NCBI GenBank assembly: GCA_002943765.1
Contig: PQWQ01000001.1
Location: 3,383,501-3,447,500, forward strand
Direction of reading: 5' to 3'
DNA: 64,000 bases
Source: Psoroptes ovis
Taxonomy: Eukaryota; Arthropoda; Arachnida; Sarcoptiformes; Psoroptidae
Part shown: positions 51,250 through 62,762 of the stretch, piece by piece
How positions within the stretch are numbered: position 1 is the stretch's first letter
Layout: every line of letters begins with the position of its first letter
Notes under the pieces: generated by a model
Told to the model about the DNA's origin: nothing
Database searches by the model: none
What the model saw: only the letters and a program-made list of their open reading frames with translations
Translations under genes and position numbers: made by a program

Positions 51250-52913
51250 ATGAAACTTGGTAAACGACATTTAATATCGATTTTTTGTCTTTGTTCAAGT
51301 ATGATGGGTTATATTGGCCGTATCAATCTGTCAACTGCAATTATAGCAATGTCAAACGACGATAATTTACATCATTTTTCTAATAAAAATTATACTGAAA
51401 CCGATGCTTGTCCGGATCCAAATTTCGATGATAATAATATCAATCATAATGCTACAATCTTTCCAATAAATGTTGATTTTTCATCATCGACAGCACCTCG
51501 TTATGATTGGGATCAAAAAACACAAGGCATAATATTAGGTGCATTTTTTTATGGATATTTTCCACTACAAATTGTCAACGGTCAATTAGCTGAAAAAATT
51601 GGGCCAAGAATTTTATGTTCAACAGGATTGTTATTATCTGGAATCATTAATCTATCGACACCTTATATCAGCAAATATTATGGTTTATTGATTGCAAGTA
51701 GAATACTGTTAGGAGCATCGCAAGCATCAATATTTCCATCATCATATGCATTGACAGCACTTTGGATACCTGATAATGAACGTAGTACAATCAATTCAAT
51801 GGTATATATTGGAAGTGATATAGGCACAATTATAGCGTCTTCATTATCAGGTTATTTGTGTCGTCACGGATTCGCTGGTGGTTGGCCTTCAGTTTTTTAT
51901 GTTTCAGGTTTGTTAATTCATAGAGAATATATTATCACGAAAAAGTCATTAGATATTGATTTCAAATTTTTTTCATTTCTTAACAGGAACATTGATAACA
52001 ATTTTCAGTGTAATATATTTCATAATTGTGCGCGATGATCCATCATCACATTGGATGGTATCGGACCAAGAATTGAAATATATTCAAAGCAATATAAAGA
52101 ATAGAGTACAACAGCAAAAAAAATTGACAATTTCTTGGATGAAATTAATTAAAAACAAAGTTATTTGGGCTGGTGCTATTGCACATTTCACGATGGTTTG
52201 GTCATTAACAGTTTTTATATTGAAAGTTCCTGAATATATGCATGATGTGTTAAGAATACCGTTGAAAACTAATGGTTTTTACACTGCATTAATGTATGCA
52301 AGCGAAGGTTCAAGGTAAATGCATTTATTACTTGAATTACTTGAAATTTTTTTATAAACAAATAAAAATTGATTTATTTTTCCTTTTTTTTCACAGTCTT
52401 TTCATCCTAGGAATGATAACCGACAGAATAATTAAATCAGAAAAATTTAATAAATCACTAATAAGAAAAATATGTCAATCGATAGCACAATTCGGTGGCG
52501 CATTTTTCATACTCATGATACCGGTAGCAGATTGTAATGAAAAATTATTTCTATTCATGATGATAATGACCATGATATGTAATGGTGCACAATCTGGCGG
52601 TGCGATTGCATTACCATCAGATTTATCTAATGAATTCAGTGCAACAATATTTGGTTTATTTAATTCAATAGGAATGATAAATGGTTTTATATGTCCATAT
52701 ATTATTGGCTATGTGCTGGATTCCGATATTAATCATATAAAACATGGCTGGTGGATCATAATCTATTTAACAGCTGCATTACGTATTTTTGGTGGTATTG
52801 TTTTCTTATTATTTGTATCATTTAAAAGACAATCATGGAATAAAGAGAATTTATTACCATCATCATCACCAGCAGCAATAGCAACAGCAGCAGCACCGAA
52901 CAGTATTGAATAA
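51250..52913 (+). CDS. SLC17-family (sialin/phosphate-type) MFS anion transporter
   Basis: Three exons: 51250-51907, 51987-52314 and 52397-52913, with matching phases and introns of about 80 bp, giving 500 residues, normal for SLC17. These carriers move organic anions (sialic acid, glutamate, aspartate, phosphate, urate) across lysosomal, vesicular or plasma membranes. TM1 ends in MGYIGRINLSTAIIAM, the SLC17 signature. A glycosylatable lumenal loop (residues about 40-80) is followed by DWDQKTQGIILGAFFYGYFP and GPRILCSTGLLLSG. The TM4-TM5 block SRILLGASQASIFPSSYALT and WIPDNERSTINSM is characteristic, and TM11-12 has SATIFGLFNSIGMINGFICP. The C-terminal tail is short and Ala/Ser-rich. Substrate and membrane location cannot be read from sequence. 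Confidence 0.92.
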
Positions 52914-54392
52914 ATTAATAATTTAATAATAATAATAATGAAATAATGATAATAAATTTCGTTTTTTGTTTTTGCTTTTATGTCCATATGAATAATAAAT
53001 AAATTTTTAATTTCAATTCCTGTTGATACAATGTTTTTAGTTTTTCTATTTTTTCTAGCTCTTACAATATATCAACATTATCAAATACAAATACTAATTT
53101 AATATTCATTACATAATTCAATGATTTTAATGGATAAAAATGAACATAAAATGATAACATAGAAAACATCAACAGTACACAAACAACATTTAATATGGTT
53201 TATTATTCATTATTTGTTTTCATTTTTTTTGTTATAGAAAAAACAAATATTAATTGATAAACATTACTAAATGAATAGATTTACATTTTTAAATATTAAT
53301 CATTCAAAAAAATTATCATGTTATAACTTGAAGCAATAATATACAACTTGTATTTTGTTATATTTGAACCGTGAATAAAATGAAAATTGAATTATAATCA
53401 TCATGAAATTGAAACATTTTTTTGTTTGTTTGTTTCAAACCAGAAATATTTATTAATTTCATTCATTTCATAGCAACGTTCGGGCAACGTTGCAATATGA
53501 TTGAATCACATTATGTTTTAACACATGTATAGCTATGGCTTTATTAATTATGAAATTGTGAATCAAGATTAAATCATTGTTTGACCGACCACCTCGGCCA
53601 AATTTATTGTTGGAAAAAATCGCTTTCTAGACTGTCGTTTTCTTATTACATATTTCACATCATTGATATAATCATTATCGGAAACAACGTGATTCAATTT
53701 GATATTTTTTTATGTTTTAATAATTTATTATCAAATTTTTTTTCTTTGAATTAAGAAATATGAAATAAAAAGCAATGTAATATGAAATGTAAACAAATTT
53801 TCATTTTTCTCTTTCACATATTATGATCATGGAATTAATTACAATTTCATGTATTAATAATAATCCATTGAATTTATGTAGAAAAAATAATGAATAAATG
53901 AAAAACAAAATGATTATGTCAAAACGTGTAGACATTGTATTGTATGCATTTGTAAATATTGAATATTGACAAGATTTTTTTTTTGCCATGAAAACAAAAT
54001 CCAAAATTAATGGCATTCAGTGAAAATAATGAAAAAATGTATCATAAAGACAAATTAAAGAAATATGTATCGAAATCGCATTCATGCATGGAATTGGGAA
54101 ATGGGCCGAAAATTTTCCTTTGTGCATTTTAGCACCTGTTGTTATCGAATAATGAATGAAAAAAAATTCTATCAAATTATTGAATCAATTTCAAATAATC
54201 ATTTTTCGAAATTAAATAATAATAATAATATTTTTAATTATGATAATGGAAAGATATAACGGAATAAAAATGATAATGATCGATGATATGAAATGAAAAG
54301 TTTAAAAATGAAATCGTTTGATCAAATGATGATTAGAGATGAATGAATATGAATATGATGAAACATTTTTAAGATTTTCCAAAAATAATCAA
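52914..54392. other. Convergent intergenic region between SLC17-like gene and SF3B1
   Basis: About 1.5 kb of AT-rich DNA holding the 3' untranslated regions of both flanking genes. A small motif, GCAACGTT repeated with a 3-bp spacer (53473-53491), stands out as GC-richer. No gene was seen; the frames at 53801-54016 (minus) and 54065-54259 (plus) are motif-free. Confidence 0.5.
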
Positions 54393-57300
54393 TTATAATG
54401 TATAATCCAATTCGTATCGTATATAATTATTGGTCGAATCATTCGGTATGCGAGGATAACCAGCTATCAATGAATCTTGAGCTCCAATATACAATGTATT
54501 ATATACTTTCCAATATACATCACGAACTTTTCTTGCTGGATGAAATAAGCCCTAAATTTGGAAATAAAATAAAAACATTGAAGTTTTCATTGAATAAAAA
54601 AATTTGAATAAATCATTGGGAAAATATTTACCTGTAAGGTATATTGTAACATTTTAATAGGACCAATAGCCACACGAAGACCTTCAATTGCACCCATAAA
54701 TGCTTGAACTAAATGTGGAGATGTTTCAAAAATATTTGGCCATACATAATTCAATAAATGTGTAAGTGCATCTTCACAACCAAATCCATATACACCTAAG
54801 GCCATATGTTGAACCACAGAACAAGCTGTTTGACGATGAACTAAGTCCCTATTTATCAAATGATGAGATTTAATTAATTTCATGTTGAAATAAAGAAATG
54901 ATTCAAACAAAAAAACTCACCGATCCATAAGAGCGTCTTCTAATAAAGGTGTAACAGCATAAATATAATCTTTTGCCATTTCACCAATATATTCGAAAAG
55001 GAAAGACAGTGATTTCAAAACACCGTTTTGCACATTTAATTCAGGTACTCGATATTCATTCATCAATGCAGGTAAAACTGTGAATGGTGAACATGTCTCA
55101 GCTACAATAGCTATGGCTACCGTAGTGCACACACGATTTTGTCGTTCTTGAACCCTCAAGTTATTCAACAATGTTGCAAGAACATCATGAGGACCGATTG
55201 CTTTAGCAATATAACCAAATGTATTTACAGCAGCACGACGAATTGCTTTTTTATGTGCTTTCAACAATTCAAGAAGTTCAAAACAAATACGCATCCATTC
55301 CCGGGGTGACACATATTCGGCGCCACGATCAGCGATACGACCAACAAGATCGATACAATTTTCTTGAACTTTTTCATGGCGATTTTTCAAAATTGGTGTG
55401 AGACGTGGTAAAAGATCTTTGATTGGTGGTGTCATTTTTTCCATGCCAATAACATTAACTATAGCTTTCAATGCACCAAGAATCGAACCTAATACTTCGG
55501 GATACTCTTCGCCTAAATATTCATACAACACAACACCCATGTGGCTCATTAATTTTTCATCTTGACATACTTTCATAACAACCGCTATTTTGGAAATTAA
55601 ATCGGCTGCTTGCTGTCGAACTTTTGCTGATTTGTTATTCAAACGCCAGAGAATCGTGCCACAAATTTGTGGAAGATATGGTTTTACACGTTTTCCAAGC
55701 GTATTGACAACAGTGCCAAAACCATTTAACATAACCATGTCTTCAGTAGTTTGTTCTTGGAAAGAATATAGGATGCCATCAATCAGCTGTTCTTCAAGAC
55801 GTGAATCAATCTGTGATGCTCCAAGATTCGACATGATTTTTTCAATAGTTTCCATCACCATTTTTCGATATGCTTCGTTTTCATCTTTTAAATCATCAAC
55901 AATTCTAGTTATTATTTCGGCCGCTTCAACTTTGTTTGCAATTTCCACCGTCGTATCAACTAGTTGTCTATAATTGCGTTTGTCTAATGCCATTCGATGA
56001 TTCCAAAAATGTCTGAAAAAATGCGGCAAAACTTCTTCTTTGATGTATTTAGGCTCCACGCCATCAGTTCCGCAGCATTGTTTGACGACCTTCAATACAA
56101 TTTTCTTCATTTCTTCATCTGGTGATTGAAATTCACGAATCAATATGAACATAACTTCACGTGTATAATAATTAGCATATTCTGCATCCATCAGGGGTAT
56201 CAGATAACCAATGGCTTTTAAGAACGCCGCTAACCCTTTACCACGATGGGTGCGTATACCTTTCCAAAGTGGTTTTAAAACCGAATCAAATGATTCAATA
56301 CCATAAGGTGTGGCAGCTTCAGCTAATGCTGCCAATGCTAAAGCTGTGATAGTACGGACTTTTTGTTGCTCATCTACCAATCCATGTTCGATAATTTCGA
56401 CTAAATTTCTCAAATGAGGAAGGATGGCACAGCCCATAAGAATAGCGATTTGTTGTACAATTTTTATGCCAGTATGACGTGCTTGCCATGATTTTTTACT
56501 ACGACAAACAGCTTTCAAAAACGGTAATAATGATGGTATACCCAACGCGGATGCGACTACAGCAAAAGCTCTTGCCGTAGTATTTCGCACATATTCATCA
56601 ACATTTTCAATGTCAGGACGCATTGTTGAAATCATTGTGGCTAAACCAGCAGCTTTTGCTAAATTCGATATGATTTCTCGTCCTTCAACACGAGCATAAT
56701 AATCTTCATCGATCAATAATGGCTCAATAACAACCAAAATTTTATGAACATAAGGTCTGACTAAATCATCGAGTTTATAAAGAATGCGATCAATCACTTT
56801 TACTAATAAATGTCTTTCTTGATCTTCTAATGTTGGTGACATTAAAAGAGGTAAAATTTGATTGAATAATGGACCTGCACCAAACTCTCGAGCTTTATCT
56901 GTAATTTGACGTAATGCAGATTTTCGCATAGGTGGTGTGCCATTTTTAATTTTTAGCAATAGTTTCATAATTTTTCTTTCTTTTTGCTCATCAGGACTCA
57001 AAGTTTCTTCATCAACATCAGTCAAAAGTTTATCAAAATATTGCAAATCATCTGGCTTCAATGTTGGTAAATTTTGTCCTTTTGGTTCAAGATCCATCAT
57101 CATTTTTGAACCAGCAGCTGAGCCTATATCATCAGCTTTTTGCATAAAAAATCCTCCTCCAGCCATTGGTGTAGGTGTAGCCATCAATTTCCTGGCCGGC
57201 GTACGTATCGGTTGATAGCCTGATGGCGGTGGCAATATCTTATAACCAGGAGGCAATAAAGCGTCTAATTCTTCATCTGTCAAAATTCGATTTCGTTCAT

Positions 57301-59166
57301 CAATTTCACGTTCCCAGCGAAATGCTTGCATTTGTTCTGGGGTCATAGCTACCATATGACTTGGCATCGGGGTAGCTAATCCCATCGCTTTCGCCCCAAT
57401 CGGAGTGGTGCCAGAAGGTGTCATGATGGGTGTTGAGGGTGTCATCAATGCAGGCGTTTCATCCCATCGTGATCGTCGCTTCGAAGATCCGGGTGTTTCC
57501 GCAGTGATTCCTTCGTCTGTGTCAATACGATCGATTTTAGGTGTTTCAGCCCAACTAGAATATCCGGATTCCATACGCTCCGTTTTTGGGGTTTCATCCC
57601 ATCGATTACGTCTAGAAGATTTGTTGACAGAATCAACGCTAGGCGTTTGTGCAACATTACTAATGTGAACTGGCGTTGGTTCCCATTGAGCTGGTCCTTT
57701 AGAGCTATCCAAACCATGAGCCGGTGTTTGATCCCAACGACCAGGCACAGCAGGTGTAGCAGCTTCATGATAATCCCATGCAGATTTTTTCGGAGTAGGC
57801 TCAGCAAATTCACTATCTGTAGCCGATGACCCAACACCTGAATCAACTGAAGGTTGATCCCATCGTCTGCGTTTAGTTGCTGTTTTAACAGTAGATGAAT
57901 TCTCCGTTGAAGATTTCAATTCACCAGCTTTAGCTTTTTCCAATAATTTTTTTTTCAATTCAGCTTCTTCATTACTTAATGCTGTTTCTTTTATGATTGT
58001 CTTATATGTACGAGCATTTGGATCCGGAGTTTTACCACCTATATTGTGAATTGAATTTTTAAAAAATAAAAATAAAAAAGAAACGATTAATTAATATTAT
58101 TTGAATGGTATCTAATGAATTTTTGTCGATTTTTTTAAATTCAATAATTAAAGCGTAGATAATATGTCCATGATAATACATTTTACGTTTGATTCATAAA
58201 CAAGAACAGTGGCCAACTTCGAACATTTTGTAAGTACTAAAATTATAACAGTAGATTAGACCGGTATCGCATATTGTTGATGATTGTGTGAGCAATACTT
58301 ACTAAATTTATGCCATTAATCATTTAATAATATTTATAATAGCATGGTGATGTTTTGTCGCTCACATTAATTTTTATTAACTAAAAGTATGAATTCCTGA
58401 AATGATGTGCATTAGTATTTATGAGAAATAAAATCAATTTTTGTTCCGAAATAGAGAAATATTTTCCTTTTTATTTCAAATGATTGAAATATACCCTGTT
58501 AAAAAATATTTGGAAAAATGTCACTATTCTTACCTTCAGCAAAAACGTCGATACGTTCAGGCGATAATTGACGATTACGAAACCGACGGCGGTATTCATC
58601 TTCACGATCAGCAACTCTTGGTACACGACGATCAGCTAATGGATCATGATTCTATTAAAAATAGAAATTGAATCAAAATTTCATCAAGATAATGACAAAT
58701 GACTTACATCATCGACAACATCTTGCAGATAATTTTTTGGTGCTTGAAATGCATTTATAGCCTTTTTATACACATCATATTCTTCATTATTATCGGTGCC
58801 GTTTGTGTTCTCAATGTTTTCATCCTATGAGAGTAAAGGATACAAATTATGAATTTGATTATTCTGTGGATTATTATACTTACATCGTTTTCAACATCAT
58901 CGTTAGCCGATATTGATGTATGATAACCGCTTAAATTCGTACTACCATAAATATCAGTGTCCATATTTGCTTTCGTTAATGATAGACGACCTTCATCATT
59001 ATCACCGTTGGCAGCAGCCAATGCTGCATTTTTTGCTTGTATTTCTAGTACTTGTTGCTCGATTTCTAAAATGATAAAATTAAATATTATAATTATGATT
59101 AAGGAATATTACATCATTATTGTTACATTCATATTTACCTTCACGTGTTTTAGCCGGTTGTGCCAT
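54393..59166 (-). CDS. SF3B1: Splicing factor 3B subunit 1
   Basis: Seven exons (minus): 59139-59166, 58884-59065, 58708-58824, 58534-58651, 54921-58038, 54632-54848, 54393-54551; all phases agree, giving 1,312 residues, close to the usual 1,304. SF3B1 is the HEAT-repeat scaffold of the U2 snRNP that clamps the branch-point helix. The N-terminus has LSPERIDVFAE joined to GGKTPDPNARTY, EKAKAGELK and then many RWDETP-type motifs (about residues 150-350) that bind U2AF-homology proteins. FEPR-like conservation is nearly complete across the HEAT region, for example NGTPPMRKSALRQITDKARE, GCAILPHLRNLVEIIEHGLV, KVVKQCCGTDGVE and KNRHEKVQENCIDLVGRIAD. The K700-type lysine context (QQKVRTI) is intact. 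The C-terminus GLFHPARKVRDVYWKVYNTL and YIRYELDYTL is diagnostic. Confidence 0.98.
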
Positions 59167-59600
59167 TTTTATTTTCGATGAACCAAGTTTTAATCACAAA
59201 AACCGGCTGAAGAATAAATTTGAAAATTCAGACAATTCTTTGATGAGATCAGAAATTAGTTGTAATAATTAAAAATAAAATTGAAATTCAGTTCATGAAA
59301 TGATGAAAATGAGAAAACAAAAACAAAAACAAAGCTGCAAAATAAAAACACGCTATGAGTCGGCTGCATTCATAGAGTACGTCTCACAATTTTTTTTTTA
59401 AATTTGAAAATTAATCAAAATTCCCATGGTTTGATCAATAATTATCTGTCAATGGATTTTGGTATAATTTGCAAAAATCAACTAAAATGCATAGAGATGA
59501 CGAGAGTAGGTTTATTAATCAAAAAACGTTTAGATAGCAATTTCATGAAATGGAACTTTAAATAGAGTTTCAAGAGTTTTCAATTTTTATAATTAAAACA
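59167..59600. other. Spacer between SF3B1 start and TopBP1-like stop
   Basis: The two genes run in the same direction with 434 bp between them. It should hold the SF3B1 promoter and the TopBP1-like 3' untranslated region. A T9 run (59392-59400) and a GAAAACAAAAACAAAAAC repeat (near 59312) are the only notable sequence. Confidence 0.5.
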
Positions 59601-61550
59601 TTAATTTATTAAATCAGTGATATTTAAGTCATATTTTTCAATCAAATCATCAAAATTGGCTTCAGGACCTTCCAATATATACTGATAGATGATTATGTCT
59701 GAAATTAATTTTCTAGATTGATAAAAATGTTTCAATAATGATTTATATTTTTGTTCATTGATTGGAAATTTTGTTTCATCAGGCCATTCAATTATCGCAT
59801 AATTTATTTGTTGATCATCATTATTTTTGAACTCATATTCATCATAATGCAAGATTTTGGCACCACCAGCAAGTAATATATTTGTACAAGTCTTTAAAAA
59901 TGATGAACAATAATTTTTAATGTCAAAATTTAATATTAAAAATTTGAAACCATTAAATATTGATTTTTTAGATTTTTGAGACAAATATTCTTTCCATGCG
60001 ATCGATGCTTTCAACAATTTAGGTCCAGCTGTGCCGATTCGATAATCATCGATTTCATTGCCCCATTGATAATATTTTTCATTCAATAATTTATTATTAT
60101 CTAAACATTCTTTGATATATTCTGGTTTCAATAGAAATGCACCAGCAGCGATTGAAGAATAAACTCTCTCAGTCCCATGTGGTTCAAACAATATTAAATG
60201 CGTCAATTCTTCAGTCACAATCTCATCATCTTTAACGACAACAATATTTGATAATTTTTTCAAACATTGATCTTTTAACTTCAATTTTTCATCAATTTTG
60301 AACCCTGAAAACATGATTGTCGGCATCGATGGAATAATTTGCCAATTTTTCTCGTTATCAACATAAAAATCATCAATAATCGTGTTCATTGCAGGATCAT
60401 TGATTTCATCATCGTCAGTCTCTAAATCATTTGATTCGGACACGATTTCGTCGATTTCTTTCGGAATTATCACTTCATGATCATCATTATCAATAAATTC
60501 ATCATCGTGATTTGAGATCTTGGTTTGGTGATCAATTTCATTCTTGTCATCATAATTATCTTCATCAACATCATCAGAGTCAATGTTTGATGTTTCTGTA
60601 TCAATTTCATATGGACCAAATGGTAAAATATGGCCGTTTTCCAAGGAATCATGAATCCATTGGGTTTGTAGACATGGAATATTGGATTTTCTGGCATACT
60701 TATATTTTTCACCATTCGGAGCATTCACTAATAAAATTATATTCTTAGGTATTGGTTTCAGTGCTAGCGATGCACAATAATAGCCGCCATTCGCCTCAAC
60801 AATATTTTTAATATTTTCTCGTTCTTTATTCGATCCCTGAATGAAGGGATTAAATAATGAATTAATCAAAAACATCATGAAAATAAATTATGAACATACT
60901 CCTGAAATGACAATTTTCAATTCGTAGAATATTGGTAAACGGAATTCGCTGATTATATCAGGTTCATTTGCACGGCGATATTCATGCTGATATTTGTTCC
61001 AACAAGAATCAATCCATTTAATGTTCATTAATGTCACTTTATTTTCTATTGCAATGAATGATTTCTCTGATAATATTGAATCAGTGACTAAAAACGATGT
61101 TGTCGTATATAATGAGTGACAATATTTACCAGACATCATTTCGATTTTATTTTTGATATCTCTCACTTTTTTTGGTGATATTTGCGAACTACTTATCTCT
61201 AATCCACGCATACATTGACTAAATATTGGCCATGATCTCATTGGTATATTTGTAAATGGTTGTGATTGAATCGATGATGCTTGTTTAGAACAATAAAGAA
61301 TTACCAATGGACTTATCAAGTGTAATTGATTATCACAGAAATATTTGTATGCTGAATTATTATCATCAAAATTTTCAATTACAATACGATATGTTAGATC
61401 GACAGAAGATAATTTTTTTGATCGTAAGCATTCAAAATCGATCCATTCGGCATAATGTTTTCTATTTTGAATAAAATTGAATGCTTCCTTCATTAGACTA
61501 TGATTTTCATTATTATCTTCGATGAGAAAGTAAAATTTTGATTTACTCAT
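59601..61550 (-). CDS. TopBP1/Dpb11-like multi-BRCT protein, shortened architecture
   Basis: Two exons (60900-61550 and 59601-60836; 63-bp intron GTATGT...TTCAG, phase 0) give 628 residues. TopBP1 family proteins are phosphopeptide-binding scaffolds for replication origin firing and ATR checkpoint signalling. Domains I read: BRCT0 about 1-92 (HLISPLVILYCSK), BRCT1 about 114-186 (MRGLEISSSQISPKKVRDIK, NIKWIDSCW), BRCT2 about 204-295 (LPIFYELKIVISG, EKYKYARKSNIPCLQTQWIH), an Asp/Glu-rich linker of about 90 residues, a BRCT at 390-475 (SSIAAGAFLLKPEYIKECL, YYQWG) and a last BRCT at 508-610 (NGFKFLILNF, AGGAKILHYDEYEF). The fourth and fifth align best with human BRCT7 and BRCT8. The middle BRCT3-6 are absent. 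The protein is less than half the vertebrate length. Orthology to TopBP1 rather than another BRCT scaffold is likely but not proven. Confidence 0.8.
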
Positions 61551-61793
61551 TTTGAAAAATTAATGTTTACAAAATGCTTTTAAAAAACAATCAAATGTCA
61601 AAATTCATAAATTGTTTTTCTTTTCTCTTCTCCATAGACATGACATTTCATGAAATGGCGGCAAAACATTTGATAAAGTGTTTTTTTTCATTTAACTTAC
61701 ACAGTCGAAAAAAGATGACGCTACAATTATGATGAGTGCAGCTTCTTCGACTCAATATTGCACTGATATTATGCTTTTACATCTCATTATTGC
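61551..61793. promoter_or_regulatory. Divergent promoter region of TopBP1-like and dsRBD genes
   Basis: The two start codons are 243 bp apart and the genes diverge, so a shared promoter is likely. The part at 61633-61760 is slightly richer in G/C than its surroundings (ATGGCGGC at 61654, GATGACGCTAC at 61713), which suits a core promoter. No TATA box is obvious. Confidence 0.4.
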
Positions 61794-62762
61794 ATGTTTG
61801 ACAAAATTGAAAATTTAAAAGAATTTTCATTATCAAATCAAATAATGAACATCAAAGATGGTTACAACAATAGTTATAGCTCAAAAATGGATTGGCTTGA
61901 AATTTGTAAACGAAAAAATATTAAAGCGATGCTATTTGCTGATTTCATAAAAAGTGATAATGGATCCATCAATAATATAATCAATAATGACCCCAATAAT
62001 GCTAATAATGATCAAATGAATGAATCAAAAATGGATGTCGACGATGTAATGAAATCAAATTCAATTGATTATGTTTCCATGGTTAATCATTTGTGTAAAA
62101 ATTTTTCACAATTACCATTAAGTTATGAAGAATTGAATGATCGTAAATTCAAATGCAAGATTCAATATAATAATCGTATATTCGATGGTATTGGTTCATC
62201 GAAAAAAGAAGCGAAACAAAATTCATGTAAACAACTTTATAAAGATGTATTTGCACAAAATTGCAACAAAGAAAATACCGATAATTCAATGGATGTCGAT
62301 ACAGAATCATCATCACCATCATTATCAATATCAACAACAAACTCACCATCGAAAACATTACCGTCAATATCGCAATCTCTTTCATCATTAGTGCTATCAA
62401 CAGTGACAGCATCATCATCATCATCATCAAACATTGATCCTATATCACAATTGCAAATATTTTGTGGTCGAAATCCACAATTAATATCAGTGCCTAAATA
62501 TGATTTTATACAAATAGATCAATATCATTATTGTAAATGTTCATTAAAACTTTTAGAAATCAATAATGAACATTCATTGATTGGTGAAGGTAAATGTACA
62601 TCGAAAAAAAATGCAAAAAAACAAGCAGCACAAGCAGTGATACAATTATTGGACAATATATTGGGTACCAATGTAAAATTGAATAAATCAAAAATTAACA
62701 ATAACAACAACAACAATAATAATGTTCCAATACCGAATGTCAAACAAACAAAATTAAATTAA
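61794..62762 (+). CDS. Protein with two double-stranded-RNA-binding domains
   Basis: An intronless frame of 322 residues. dsRBD1 (about 92-154) reads DYVSMVNHLCKNF, then RKFKCKIQYNNRIFDGIGSS and KKEAKQNSCKQLYKDVF. dsRBD2 (about 215-290) has PISQLQIFCGRN, HYCKCSLKLLEI, LIGEGKCTSKKNAKKQAAQA and VIQLLDNIL. The second has the canonical KKxAKxxAA helix and is probably the stronger binder; the first has Asn-Ser-Cys in place of small residues. A Ser-rich linker and an Asn-rich tail surround the domains. Candidates are a Loquacious/TRBP-like or R2D2-like Dicer partner, or an ILF3/Staufen-type protein with domains lost; I cannot choose. Residues 31-53 (DWLEICKRKNIKAMLFADFI) may form a further helix pair. 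The start at 61794 is the first ATG of the frame. Confidence 0.85.
   Translation: MFDKIENLKEFSLSNQIMNIKDGYNNSYSSKMDWLEICKRKNIKAMLFADFIKSDNGSINNIINNDPNNANNDQMNESKMDVDDVMKSNSIDYVSMVNHLCKNFSQLPLSYEELNDRKFKCKIQYNNRIFDGIGSSKKEAKQNSCKQLYKDVFAQNCNKENTDNSMDVDTESSSPSLSISTTNSPSKTLPSISQSLSSLVLSTVTASSSSSSNIDPISQLQIFCGRNPQLISVPKYDFIQIDQYHYCKCSLKLLEINNEHSLIGEGKCTSKKNAKKQAAQAVIQLLDNILGTNVKLNKSKINNNNNNNNNVPIPNVKQTKLN

Noticed and set aside
57405..57846. Open frames on both strands within the SF3B1 main exon
   Set aside because: Shadows of the RWDETP-repeat coding sequence in other frames.
60837..60878. Separate gene starting at MMFLINSLF for the second half of the BRCT protein
   Set aside because: These codons lie in a 63-bp intron with good GTATGT and TTCAG borders; splicing joins BRCT2 continuously.
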